Notes under the pieces: model-generated
What the model was told of the DNA's origin: nothing
Database searches by the model: none
What the model saw: only the letters and a program-made list of their open reading frames with translations
Position numbers and translations under genes: made by a program
Part shown: piece by piece, positions 16,515 through 25,069 of the stretch
How positions within the stretch are numbered: the first letter of the stretch is position 1
Layout of the letters: every line of letters begins with the position of its first letter
NCBI GenBank assembly: GCA_019638255.1
Contig: JAHBUD010000002.1
Coordinates: 414,092-478,091 of the forward strand
Length of the DNA: 64,000 nt
Direction of reading: 5' to 3'
Source of the DNA: Cyclobacteriaceae bacterium
GTDB lineage: Bacteria > Bacteroidota > Bacteroidia > Cytophagales > Cyclobacteriaceae

Positions 16515-16919
16515 CTAACGCTTTTCACATAATTCAGTCAGCACACCTCGGGTTGATTTAGGATGGAGAAAAGCAATGTCCAATCCTTCCGCACCTTTTC
16601 TGGGCTTGCTGTCGATAAGTTGAACACCTTTGGCTGAAACTTCTTCGAGTTGTTTTTCAATATTCTTTACAGCAAACGCCAGGTGGTGCAATCCCTCACC
16701 TTTCTTATCAATGAATTTGGTGATTGGGCCATCGGCCGCTGTGCTTTCCAATAATTCAATTTTGGTTTGACCTACCTGAAAAAAAGCAGTCTTAACTTTC
16801 TGATCGCTAACTTCTTCGATCCGGTAACATTTTAGTCCGAGTGTATTTTCATAAAATGCGATGGCCCCTTCCAGATCGGCCACGGCAATTCCAATGTGTT
16901 CAATGTGCGATATTTCCAT
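16515..16919 (-). CDS. mce: Methylmalonyl-CoA epimerase
   Basis: A 134-residue vicinal-oxygen-chelate (glyoxalase fold) protein interconverting (S)- and (R)-methylmalonyl-CoA. Metal ligands of the family are in place: His in ISHIEHIGIAV, the Glu of KIELLES, His in EGLHHLAFAV, and the final Glu in GVLTELCE. Two beta-alpha-beta modules fill the length, as usual. It is the first gene of the seven-gene minus-strand operon, bridging the decarboxylase/carboxylase stereoisomer and the mutase stereoisomer. Confidence 0.93.
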   Translation of the reverse strand: MEISHIEHIGIAVADLEGAIAFYENTLGLKCYRIEEVSDQKVKTAFFQVGQTKIELLESTAADGPITKFIDKKGEGLHHLAFAVKNIEKQLEEVSAKGVQLIDSKPRKGAEGLDIAFLHPKSTRGVLTELCEKR

Positions 16920-17112
16920 ATGATTTAATCGTTGGGTTTCTGTAAATATTATAGTTAAAGATGTAGCATTTCCACTTTAAAAAAGATGTTATTTGTCAGG
17001 ATAACAAACAAACTTTTAGCAGTTGCACTACTTCGTTAAAATTATGCAATCGTTTGTAAAAGGAAAGTTAAATCAATCGGGGTATTTCAGTTACGAAAAA
17101 GGACTAAGGCCG

Positions 17113-17145
17113 AAAAAAAATGCCATGACCGGACGGCCATGGCAT
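17113..17145 (-). terminator. Terminator of tmRNA
   Basis: An 8-bp stem (ATGCCATG 17120-17127 with CATGGCAT 17138-17145) is followed on the minus strand by eight Ts. It ends 24 bases beyond the tmRNA 3' end. Confidence 0.75.
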
Positions 17146-17168
17146 AATTTATTTGATTGTTCTTGGGG

Positions 17169-17556
17169 TGGAGCCGCAGGGAATCGAACCCTGGTCCAGA
17201 GAAGATTATAATCGTATCTTCTACATGCTTAGTTGACTTTAATTGTCGGGAACAAGCCGGCAGGCAACAACCAACTTACTCCTTAGTTACGAGTCTTAGC
17301 CGCATGGTGTAACGCCACGCAGAGCAGTTCCGCAAAACGACACCGCTGAATCAGCGCCTGCAGAACAGCGCACTGAGCGATGATGGCTTCCCCGATCTTA
17401 TCGGGGACAAGCTAATCTAACATATCGTCAGATTAAGCAGCCATGGCGTAGTTAGTCTCGCCACGTATGGTTTAGGACTATCTTTTAAGGCTCTCATCCT
17501 ATGAGCCTGCATGCTTACACACGTCATAACGCATCCTGTCAAAACCGGTCGGCCCC
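17169..17556 (-). ncRNA. ssrA: tmRNA (ssrA)
   Basis: The minus strand starts GGGGCCGACCGGTTTTGACA and ends in a T arm with GGTTCGATTCCC and the acceptor strand CGGCTCC plus discriminator A. The two ends pair with one G-U. A short frame at 17462-17433 encodes the degradation tag GETNYAMAA followed by TAA; tags ending YALAA or YAMAA are typical of Bacteroidota. Pseudoknot-like GC stems lie between the tag and the 3' end (for example TCGGGGAAGCCATC around 17390-17405). CCA is not encoded. It rescues stalled ribosomes together with SmpB, which is not in this window. Confidence 0.95.
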
Positions 17557-17603
17557 ATGTGTTGATTTTCAATGAATAATGGATTGATTATCAAATCAAC
17601 ATA

Positions 17604-17632
17604 CAAATATAGCCTTTAAAAGGTTCAACAAA
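17604..17632 (-). promoter_or_regulatory. tmRNA promoter
   Basis: The minus strand has TTTG (17632-17629), a 17-base spacer and TATATTTG (17611-17604), an exact TAnnTTTG. The -7 element is about 48 bases before the mature 5' end, leaving a leader for RNase P to remove. Confidence 0.55.
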
Positions 17633-17714
17633 ATTCCTACTGGCTGACAAGTAATCACCTGATAATTGATCATTGTACCTTGTTAATTGTGAATTGAAAA
17701 TTATCTTGCAGCCC

Positions 17715-19405
17715 ATGGATAACTTTGTTGTATCGGCACGAAAATACCGCCCTACCGGTTTCGCTGAAGTTGTTGGCCAGGAGCACATCACGACCACGCT
17801 CAAGAATGCCATCGACAACAACAAACTTGCCCAAGCCTTACTTTTTTGCGGACCTAGAGGCGTGGGCAAAACAACCTGCGCCCGTATCGTTGCCCGATTA
17901 ATCAATGGATTTGAAGAAAAGGCTGATATCAATGCACTCAATATTTTCGAGCTGGATGCGGCCTCCAACAATTCGGTTGAAGATATCCGGAGCCTGATTG
18001 ACCAGGTTCGTTATCCACCTCAATTCGGAAAATTTAAAGTGTACATCATTGACGAAGTGCACATGCTGTCGAATGCGGCCTTCAATGCCTTTTTGAAGAC
18101 GCTGGAGGAACCACCATCGTACGCCATATTTATCCTGGCCACTACCGAAAAGCACAAGGTTATACCAACCATACTTTCGCGTTGCCAGATTTATGATTTC
18201 AACCGCATACAGATTTCTGACATTAGCGATCAATTAAAGGTTATTGCCAAACAAGAGGGAATAGAAGTGGAAGATGAGGCACTGCACCTCATTGCTCAAA
18301 AAGCTGATGGCGCCCTGCGCGATGCCCTTTCCATCTTTGATCTGATGGTTACGTACTCATCGGGCAAAAACATAACTCTTCAGGATGTGCTGCGCAACCT
18401 GCACATATTGGATTATGATTACTACTTCACCGTTGTAGATGCACTCCTTACCGAAAATCATACCCAGCCGTTACTGATCTTCGATGAGATCCTTCGAAAA
18501 GGTTTTGATGGGCAAAATTTTATCGTTGGTCTTGGCGAGCATTTAAGAAACTTACTCGTATCACAAGATGCACGCACCACTGAACTGATGGAAGTACCCG
18601 ACCGGGTTAAAAAGAAATATGTTGATCAAGCCCATGCTGCTTCACCATCGTTGCTGCTATCCTGGCTGAATATTGCCAATCAGTGCGACATCCAATATAA
18701 AAGCAGTAAGAATCAACGTTTGTCGGTTGAATTGGCCTTGATGAAAATGGCACATGTTCAGGCTGTTCTTGATCTGACTTCACTTACTTCTTCGCAGGAG
18801 TCAGTAAAAAAAAAACTAGCGACCAACCCGCAGTAATTACCGAAGCTCCGGCATCATCACCGGAAAGCCCAACCCCATCTCCTTCACCAGAACCTGTAAA
18901 AAAGGCTGTCACTCCACCAACTGATACTTCACCCCGACAAACGCCCCGCGCAAGAAGTACTCCGAAACTATCGGCTCTGAAAAACATGGTTGAGCCGGAG
19001 GCTAACAATGATGTATCGGAAGAAAAAGCTGAACGCCCGGCAACCGCGCAACCTTTTACTCCTGAACAATTGAAGAATGCCTGGCTGGAGTTTGCTGATC
19101 AGCGAAAAATGTATCGCGCAGAGTACCAATTACTCACCCAGGAAATTGAAATTCGTGATACAACCATTGTGCTGCACCTGTTAAATCCCGTACAGGAGAC
19201 CTTGCTAAATGACTTGAAAAGTGATTTAATGCTCCATGTTCGGCAGAAACTCAACAACTTCACCATCACCGTAACCGGAGAATTGAAAAGTGAAACCGAT
19301 AAAAAAGTTATCTACACCAACCGGGAAAAATTTGAACACCTGGCCAGTAAAAACCCGAACCTGCTTACACTAAAAGAAAAACTGGGGCTTGACTCCGACT
19401 ACTGA
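17715..19405 (+). CDS. dnaX: DNA polymerase III gamma/tau, tau made by -1 frameshift
   Basis: The zero frame from ATG 17715 stops at 18836 (373 residues, gamma-like). It contains the clamp-loader AAA+ ATPase: Walker A GPRGVGKTTCA, a DEVHMLSNAAFNAFLKTLEEPP Walker B and helix region, and sensor ATTEKHK. The -1 frame stays open from the run of ten A at 18806-18815 through a Pro/Ser/Thr linker to a C-terminal domain ending at 19405, giving a 563-residue tau. AGGAG at 18796-18800 sits just upstream, like the stimulatory internal Shine-Dalgarno of E. coli dnaX. The clamp-loader role is known; the frameshift mechanism is inferred. An upstream in-frame ATG at 17673 adds unconserved residues. Confidence 0.9.
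18796..18815 (+). promoter_or_regulatory. Programmed frameshift site in dnaX
   Basis: AGGAG at 18796-18800 is followed five bases later by A10 at 18806-18815. In the zero frame this is GTA AAA AAA AAA CTA, and termination comes seven codons after the run. The -1 frame continues for about 196 codons. The layout matches ribosomal slippage in E. coli (internal SD plus A-rich slip site) and the A9 transcriptional slippage site of Thermus. Confidence 0.7.
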
Positions 19406-19410
19406 TTTTT

Positions 19411-20322
19411 CTATTTCGGATCCTCAAAATTTTGGAATGTGTACCGGAAACCAAAATTAAATGCTTGGCTAAACTGGGCGCCCGGATCCTGGTCGTAATC
19501 ATACAATAGTATACCGCCCATACTTACACTGATGTACTTACTAACTTTAGCTGTAAGCAAAAACTCGAGACGGTGATCAATTGTTTTAAGCTCAAGCTCT
19601 TCGTAATTCATAAACATGATGTAACGAGACTTCAGGGTAATATTTTTTGCAATTTCTTTATCAAAATCAGCCAGTAATTGAAATGCCAACCATTCGTATC
19701 GGGTAGGCTCACCTACTGTAACGCCATAAGGTCTATCAACATCCACAGCGTTGAACCTGCCATTATTATCGTTCACTATGGTTACCCTTGGAGCAAAAGG
19801 GGACATTCGTACAAAAAAGAAATCAGCAGGTTTATACTGCATACCCCATGCTGAGGTGATGAAAGCCGGAGCCATAAAATCAGAAATCAATTCTGCGTTA
19901 TCATCATCGTCAAATCGATAACCTGTTGCAAACTGGGTTAAGAGGTTTAACGAGGTAAACAAACTCCATTTATCCGATAACTTATGACCCACCTTTGTAT
20001 CAAGGTATATCCTGTCTAGTGTTTTACGAAATCCCTGGCCACTGTTGTTAACAAATCCATAAAGCAGATCAACTTCATTATCCCAGGTGGTTTTGTTCTT
20101 GTCGTAGTTGGCCTTATAGTTAAAAGATGTGTTCAAACCAATTGAATTAATACCCCCAGCCTTCCAGTTAGAAGAAAAGGCAGCCTGATTAACATTCACA
20201 TTAAAAATTAATTTCTTTTTCCAATGCGAAGTAGTATCAGGTTTAACTATCTGGGCCGAAACCACAAACGATACTAAAAGGAATAAACAAGAAATGATTC
20301 CTGAGGTAAAGAGTCTTTTCAT
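19411..20322 (-). CDS. DUF3078 outer-membrane protein
   Basis: A 303-residue protein with a signal peptide (ISCLFLLVSFVVSA, cleavage near residue 23). DUF3078 hallmarks follow: WKKKLIFNVNVNQAAFSSNWKAGGINS and NEVDLLYGFVNNSGQGFRKTLDRI. The rest alternates as beta strands and ends with GFRYTFQNFEDPK, a likely outer-membrane barrel. The function of the family is unknown. It is convergent with dnaX (5 bases apart) and 39 bases downstream of a response-regulator gene, so possibly cotranscribed with it. Confidence 0.88.
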   Translation of the reverse strand: MKRLFTSGIISCLFLLVSFVVSAQIVKPDTTSHWKKKLIFNVNVNQAAFSSNWKAGGINSIGLNTSFNYKANYDKNKTTWDNEVDLLYGFVNNSGQGFRKTLDRIYLDTKVGHKLSDKWSLFTSLNLLTQFATGYRFDDDDNAELISDFMAPAFITSAWGMQYKPADFFFVRMSPFAPRVTIVNDNNGRFNAVDVDRPYGVTVGEPTRYEWLAFQLLADFDKEIAKNITLKSRYIMFMNYEELELKTIDHRLEFLLTAKVSKYISVSMGGILLYDYDQDPGAQFSQAFNFGFRYTFQNFEDPK

Positions 20323-20361
20323 AAAATAAAAATTGATGATGATTATTGAGGGAAGTTAAAA

Positions 20362-20775
20362 CTAAATATTGTTCAATTTAATTTCTTCTAGGGCAGTTTC
20401 GGTAAGCGGTTTGGTGATGAATTTTATAACATGATTGTTGTTAACAATCTTGTCAATGTCGCGCTTGTTATCGGAGCTGGAGAGAATGATGACTTTACAC
20501 TTATTGCGTACAATTTCATTGAACTTCTCAAATTCATACAGAAATACAAACCCATCAACAATGGGCATGTTAATGTCAAGAAAAATCAAACTCGGGAGGT
20601 TTTCGGGATTATTTTCATTTTCCCTTATGAAGTCAAGGGCAGCTTTGCCGGAACTTTTTGATTCAACCCGTTTTGAGAACCTGGTTATTTCAATGATACG
20701 CTTACTGATGAAATTGTCGGTATCATTGTCATCTACCAACATTACTAAATCAATGGATGTTGTATCCGTTTCCAT
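20362..20775 (-). CDS. Single-domain response regulator (CheY-like)
   Basis: A 137-residue receiver domain without an output domain. The acidic pocket is LVDDNDTD, the phospho-acceptor is Asp67 in LIFLDINMP, the switch residue lies in VIILSSSDN, and the conserved Lys is in FITKPL. The VDDNxxD start and LSSSxN pattern are typical of Bacteroidota single-domain regulators related to Rcp1, usually partners of hybrid or phytochrome-like kinases. No kinase gene is adjacent. It likely signals by protein-protein interaction. Confidence 0.88.
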   Translation of the reverse strand: METDTTSIDLVMLVDDNDTDNFISKRIIEITRFSKRVESKSSGKAALDFIRENENNPENLPSLIFLDINMPIVDGFVFLYEFEKFNEIVRNKCKVIILSSSDNKRDIDKIVNNNHVIKFITKPLTETALEEIKLNNI

Positions 20776-20833
20776 TCCTTACGTTAAATCTTTTTAAAAG
20801 CACTACTGGCACACGTAACCTCAGCGCGAAGTG

Positions 20834-20841
20834 CAAAAATA
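20834..20841 (-). promoter_or_regulatory. -7 element for the response regulator gene
   Basis: The minus strand reads TATTTTTG, an exact TAnnTTTG match, 58 bases before the start codon. TTG lies upstream, but the spacing is short. Confidence 0.4.
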
Positions 20842-20928
20842 TTCTTTTTTGCCAACAATATTGAAAATGCAGTCAAAATCAGCAAGTTGAGGTAATAAAT
20901 TCACTGAAAAAGGAAAAAATTCCGGGAG

Positions 20929-22761
20929 TTATTTGACCTGTATTTTCAGCTTCTCCCCATTGGCAATGTTGAAGTCTTTCTTCTGGTTCCAATCCATTAG
21001 CTCTTTGATGGTTACGCCATACTTTCGTGCCACGCTGTAAAGGGTATCAGCAGATTGAACCTCATAGATGATGTAATCGGCTTTTTGAACGGCCTCCGGC
21101 TCACGATCAATCGTATCGGAACCAGCCAGCTTAAGGATCTGACCTGGCTTAATGCCATCCGCAAGCGATAACTGATTCCAGTCTACAATGTCCATTATAC
21201 CCACCCCATACTTTTTTGAGATAGCATACAACGTCTCGCCCGGTGCAACAATATGCTGGCCAGGTATTGCAACCTCTTCCGCAGGAATTGCACTAACTTC
21301 TTTATTCTCTATTTCATTTTCCTGTGTCACTGACGGTGCACTATTTACAACTGATTCGGGCAGAACTGTTGTACCGCTTTCTTCTTTGCTTTCTGGTTGA
21401 TTTGTCTCAATAGGAGCAATTGCAACGCTACTGGCCAATGCAGTTGTTTGTAACGACCAACTGAAAAATTCACCCGTTTCTACCTCCACCGGAGCTGATA
21501 CAACTAATTCACTTGAGCCAGCTTTTAGGCCTGCACTGGATAGTATAATCACGGTGCCCGGCTTTAACGCTGAGGTGGGCAAACCAGGATTCAACCGCGA
21601 TATTCTTTTTAATTGTACACCATATTGCTGGCTTAACGACCATAATGTTTCGTCAGAGGATTTAACCTGATGCGAATGCTGCTGAATCTTAGACCTCTTC
21701 TTTTTAAGATAATAGTATTGCCCTTCTACAAGTGGATCGCTGATTGATAAATCGTTGCTGGCAAGAAAATAGGACAAGCCAACACCACCACGCTTGGCCA
21801 ATGTAGCCGAATTTTCACCGGCATTTGCCCGGATAGCCGGTATCCCATTTAGTTTCTTTTTGTCACTCGTTGAAGCCTGTGCAGGCTTAGCGTCCAATTT
21901 TTTATGATCGCTGCCAAACTTGATTTGGTCTGCGTTCAACTTCGCTACTGAAGCATAGGCTGCATTGGTTTCATTTTTAACCGGAATCGACACAATGTAG
22001 CTCCGGTCATCGGGTATCACTCCTTTACGCGCCCATTTATTGTATTCCAGCAGTGTTTCCTCTGGCACCGCTACTTCCTTCGCCAATGCAGTTAGCGAGT
22101 TTCTGCTCTTTGTTTGATAAGCAATTACGCTCACTTCAGCCGTACCTTTGATGGCACCCTCGAATGCAACCTTATGGGCCAAAAACTTTTTTACATACCA
22201 GTAGGTCTGGCTGGTAATTTCCATGTGGCGGGCACCACTTTGGTAATCCTTTACTGATCGCATTACCCCCCCTGCACCCATCTGGTAAGCCTGAAGTGCA
22301 TACACCCAGTTATCGAAATGTGTATTGTTCTTTTTAAGATACTGTGCCGCTGCCCGTGTTGATGAAGCAATGTTCATGCGCTCATCAATTTCCTTATCGA
22401 CACGCAAACCCATTTCGAGCGCTGTAAAGTCTTTAAACTGCCAGAACCCAACTGCATTTGAAACCGAAACTGCATCCGATATCAGTGCACTTTCCTGTAT
22501 CACCAGGTATTTGAAATCATCCGGTAATCGCTCTTCTGCAAATATTTTTTCGATGATGGGAAAATAAGTTCTTGCCCGTTCAACTTTAATGTTGAAATAT
22601 TTCGGGTACTGCGTAAGGGCATCAACATCCTTTTGAATTTCCCTGCGTGCATCATCGCGGATGGTAAGGGTCATGCCCGCAAAGCTCATCTTATGAGGAA
22701 CTTCGGGCGTCTGGGCCAATACCGTATGCAGCAGTAAACAAAAAATGGCTGTGTATCGCAT
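20929..22761 (-). CDS. Membrane-bound lytic transglycosylase with LysM repeats (MltD-like)
   Basis: A 610-residue peptidoglycan-cleaving protein. The ATG at 22761 is chosen because it gives a clean signal peptide (RYTAIFCLLLHTVLA); a TTG at 22800 would add 13 residues. The SLT domain contains YLVIQESALISDAVSVSNAVG with the catalytic Glu in QES, then GFWQFKDFTALEMGL. One degenerate LysM-like segment follows, then three clear LysM repeats, for example GQHIVAPGETLYAISKKYGV and VQSADTLYSVARKYGV near the C-terminus. LysM binds glycan strands and positions the enzyme. It follows the O-methyltransferase gene. Confidence 0.92.
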   Translation of the reverse strand: MRYTAIFCLLLHTVLAQTPEVPHKMSFAGMTLTIRDDARREIQKDVDALTQYPKYFNIKVERARTYFPIIEKIFAEERLPDDFKYLVIQESALISDAVSVSNAVGFWQFKDFTALEMGLRVDKEIDERMNIASSTRAAAQYLKKNNTHFDNWVYALQAYQMGAGGVMRSVKDYQSGARHMEITSQTYWYVKKFLAHKVAFEGAIKGTAEVSVIAYQTKSRNSLTALAKEVAVPEETLLEYNKWARKGVIPDDRSYIVSIPVKNETNAAYASVAKLNADQIKFGSDHKKLDAKPAQASTSDKKKLNGIPAIRANAGENSATLAKRGGVGLSYFLASNDLSISDPLVEGQYYYLKKKRSKIQQHSHQVKSSDETLWSLSQQYGVQLKRISRLNPGLPTSALKPGTVIILSSAGLKAGSSELVVSAPVEVETGEFFSWSLQTTALASSVAIAPIETNQPESKEESGTTVLPESVVNSAPSVTQENEIENKEVSAIPAEEVAIPGQHIVAPGETLYAISKKYGVGIMDIVDWNQLSLADGIKPGQILKLAGSDTIDREPEAVQKADYIIYEVQSADTLYSVARKYGVTIKELMDWNQKKDFNIANGEKLKIQVK

Positions 22762-22796
22762 GGTGATAAGGTTAAAAAATGGCAGCCTTAAAAAAA

Positions 22797-23438
22797 TCAA
22801 TTCCTGACTTTATGAGCAATCATTATACCATCACGAACCGGAAGCAGTAAATTTTCGACCCGCTCATCCAGTTGCACCTTTCGGTTGAACTCCTGGATGG
22901 ACCGAGTATCCTTATCCGGTTTTTCGTTCAGCACCTTGCCGCTCCATAACACGTTATCTGTCAGGATATAACCCCCCAAAGGTACAAGATCGAACACTAA
23001 ATCGTAATAGCGGGTGTAGTTTTCTTTATCGGCATCGATGAAAACAAGATCAAAGGGGCCGCTTAACTGAGGAATCAAATCAAGGGCATTGCCAATGCGA
23101 TAATCAATCTGATCCTGAAAGCCTGCTGAATGGAAATATTGACGAACCCGCTCTTCAAGTTCTTCATTAACATCGAGCGTGATCAACTTCCCGCCAGGCG
23201 CAAGGCCTTCTACAAGGCATAGGGCCGAATATCCGGTGTAGGTTCCTATTTCCAGAATATTTTTTGGTTTAATCATATGACTGATCATCGTCAATAACCG
23301 GCCTTGCAAGTGCCCTGAGAGCATTCTGGGTTTTAATACATAGGCATGCGTATCACGATTGATGCGTGCCAACCATTCGGGCTCAGGCGAAGTATGCCCT
23401 TCGGAATACTGTACCAGATCAGTATTGAATATATCCAT
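22797..23438 (-). CDS. Class I SAM-dependent O-methyltransferase
   Basis: A 213-residue enzyme of the caffeoyl-CoA/catechol O-methyltransferase family (Methyltransf_3). The SAM-binding motif I is LEIGTYTGYSALCL, followed by ITLDVNEELEE with the ribose-binding acidic residue, the metal-site Asp in FDLVFIDADKENYTRYYD, and GGYILTDNVLWSGKV with Asp-Asn metal ligands. Mg2+-dependent methylation of a catechol-like or similar hydroxyl is the family activity; the natural substrate is unknown. It is separated from the M16 peptidase gene by one base and is certainly cotranscribed. Confidence 0.9.
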   Translation of the reverse strand: MDIFNTDLVQYSEGHTSPEPEWLARINRDTHAYVLKPRMLSGHLQGRLLTMISHMIKPKNILEIGTYTGYSALCLVEGLAPGGKLITLDVNEELEERVRQYFHSAGFQDQIDYRIGNALDLIPQLSGPFDLVFIDADKENYTRYYDLVFDLVPLGGYILTDNVLWSGKVLNEKPDKDTRSIQEFNRKVQLDERVENLLLPVRDGIMIAHKVRN

Positions 23439-23439
23439 A

Positions 23440-24669
23440 TTACTTAGGAATCATTTTCAGAAAGCTAAGGCCGGCTGGATCGAACATCGTTGCGGCAATG
23501 CGTTGCAATGTTTTTGATGTGGTGGAGTCTATCTTTTCAAATACTTCATCCAGGGTTGGTACACGGCTTAAATCAAGGGTTGATCGCCCCAACATCATCA
23601 TCATGGCCTGATTGTTTTCTTCTGCCATAGCCATCTGCCCTTTCAATTGTTCTTTGGCAGAATTTAATTGTTGGGCATTGAGTGGCTTATCATAAAACTT
23701 TTCCAACTCCTGCTGAACCAACGCAATACATCGGTCGAGTTTACTGGGTTTTGTTCCAAAGAAAACGGCAAACATTCCGGTGTCAGTATAAGGGATATAA
23801 TGCGCATCAATAGAATAGACATACCCATGCTTTTCGCGCAACTCCATGTTCAGTCGTGAATTCATCCCCGGGCCTCCTAGCATATTTACTAAAAGATAAA
23901 ATGGAATACGATATTCATGATGAATCGGATAAGCAGGGCGACCGATGGCGCATTTTGCTTGCTTTACAGGCCGAAACAATTCTTTGTGTTGTGGTTTATA
24001 CTGCGCTGAAGCTTTTCTTTTCGCAGTGCGTTTCGATGGTTTAACATTAAAATATGTTCGAAACAATTTTTCAACCTGTATATGTGGCAAACTACCAATG
24101 CAACTAAAGACAATTTTTCGTGTATCAACACGCTGCTTGAAAAAGGTTTTAAAATCCCTTCTTTTAAAGGAAGATACTGTTTCTGGACGGCCTAAAATAT
24201 TCATGCCCATCGGATGTTTGTTGTAGATAACCGATTCGAATTCATCCTGTAGCGAGTCATCCGGATTATCCATATACATGGCCATCTCTTGAAGTATTAC
24301 ACCTCGCTCTTTTTCAATCTCTTGTTCAGGAAAAACAGAATGAAAAGTTATATCGGCTAGCACATCCATACTACGCTCAAGGTATTGATCGCGTACTGAA
24401 GCAAAGAATACTACTTTTTCCTTATCGGTATAGGCATTCAGCTCACCGCCAACAGAGTCAATGCTGTTGATGATCTGATAAGCCTTGCGCTTACGGGTAC
24501 CTTTAAATGCAAGATGCTCCCAGAAATGGGTAATGCCTTGGGTAGCTTCATTTTCATCACGGCTCCCCACATCTAAAAATACCCCACAATGTACCAGCTT
24601 GGTGTTTTCAACCTGCTGATAAACCAGGCGAATGCCATTGCTCAAGGACATCTGAAATAATTCTTTCAT
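23440..24669 (-). CDS. M16 family zinc metallopeptidase
   Basis: A 409-residue single-chain M16 (pitrilysin/processing-peptidase-like) protein. The inverted zinc motif HFWEH is at residues 48-52 and the downstream Glu ligand lies in EIEKERGVILQEM. The second half is the inactive M16_C domain (HEYRIPFYLLVNMLGGPGMNSRLNMELREKHGY is split here only for description). No signal peptide is visible, so it is probably cytosolic or periplasm-associated through an unknown route. Orthologues are often next to housekeeping genes in Bacteroidota. The substrate is unknown. Confidence 0.9.
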   Translation of the reverse strand: MKELFQMSLSNGIRLVYQQVENTKLVHCGVFLDVGSRDENEATQGITHFWEHLAFKGTRKRKAYQIINSIDSVGGELNAYTDKEKVVFFASVRDQYLERSMDVLADITFHSVFPEQEIEKERGVILQEMAMYMDNPDDSLQDEFESVIYNKHPMGMNILGRPETVSSFKRRDFKTFFKQRVDTRKIVFSCIGSLPHIQVEKLFRTYFNVKPSKRTAKRKASAQYKPQHKELFRPVKQAKCAIGRPAYPIHHEYRIPFYLLVNMLGGPGMNSRLNMELREKHGYVYSIDAHYIPYTDTGMFAVFFGTKPSKLDRCIALVQQELEKFYDKPLNAQQLNSAKEQLKGQMAMAEENNQAMMMMLGRSTLDLSRVPTLDEVFEKIDSTTSKTLQRIAATMFDPAGLSFLKMIPK

Positions 24670-24808
24670 ACCGGTCTAAAATTACCATGTAAACACTAAT
24701 CGTCCCAACCGCGCACATAAGTGACCGCACACGGGCACACTGTTGCCTGATGTTCGTGATTTTCACTTAATTCACAATAAAATTTATGGCATATCAATTG
24801 TAAACTTT

Positions 24809-25069
24809 ATGCGCATGGAAACACAACGAATTAAAACCTGTTTTACCATTACGTTTACCGATGAACAGTTTTCCAGGGCCAAAGCCTACGTAGAGGACAT
24901 GAGGCGTCATCCGAAGAGGGTGTTTTGGAAAGGTAAGGAAAGCAAAACCGATCAGGAGCTAATCGTAGAACAAATTGCCCACAGAATACTATCCGGGTTT
25001 TATAATGATGACCCGCTTACTTCAGGAAGATACATTGTAGGCATGGATGCCGTTAAGAATGGTGATTAA
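24809..25069 (+). CDS. Small protein of unknown function
   Basis: An 86-residue protein from ATG 24809 (METQ at 24815 is an equal alternative; an ATG at 24743 would add 22 residues without matching character). The sequence is polar and partly helical (FTDEQFSRAKAYVEDMRRHP, then DQELIVEQIAHRIL), with no signal or metal motif. Its stop directly abuts the stop of the convergent phosphorylase gene (25069/25070). It may be a real small cytosolic protein. No family is recognised. Confidence 0.5.
   Translation: MRMETQRIKTCFTITFTDEQFSRAKAYVEDMRRHPKRVFWKGKESKTDQELIVEQIAHRILSGFYNDDPLTSGRYIVGMDAVKNGD

Noticed and set aside
22762..22800. TTG start extending the transglycosylase by 13 residues
   Set aside because: It would bury the signal peptide; the ATG at 22761 gives a normal one.
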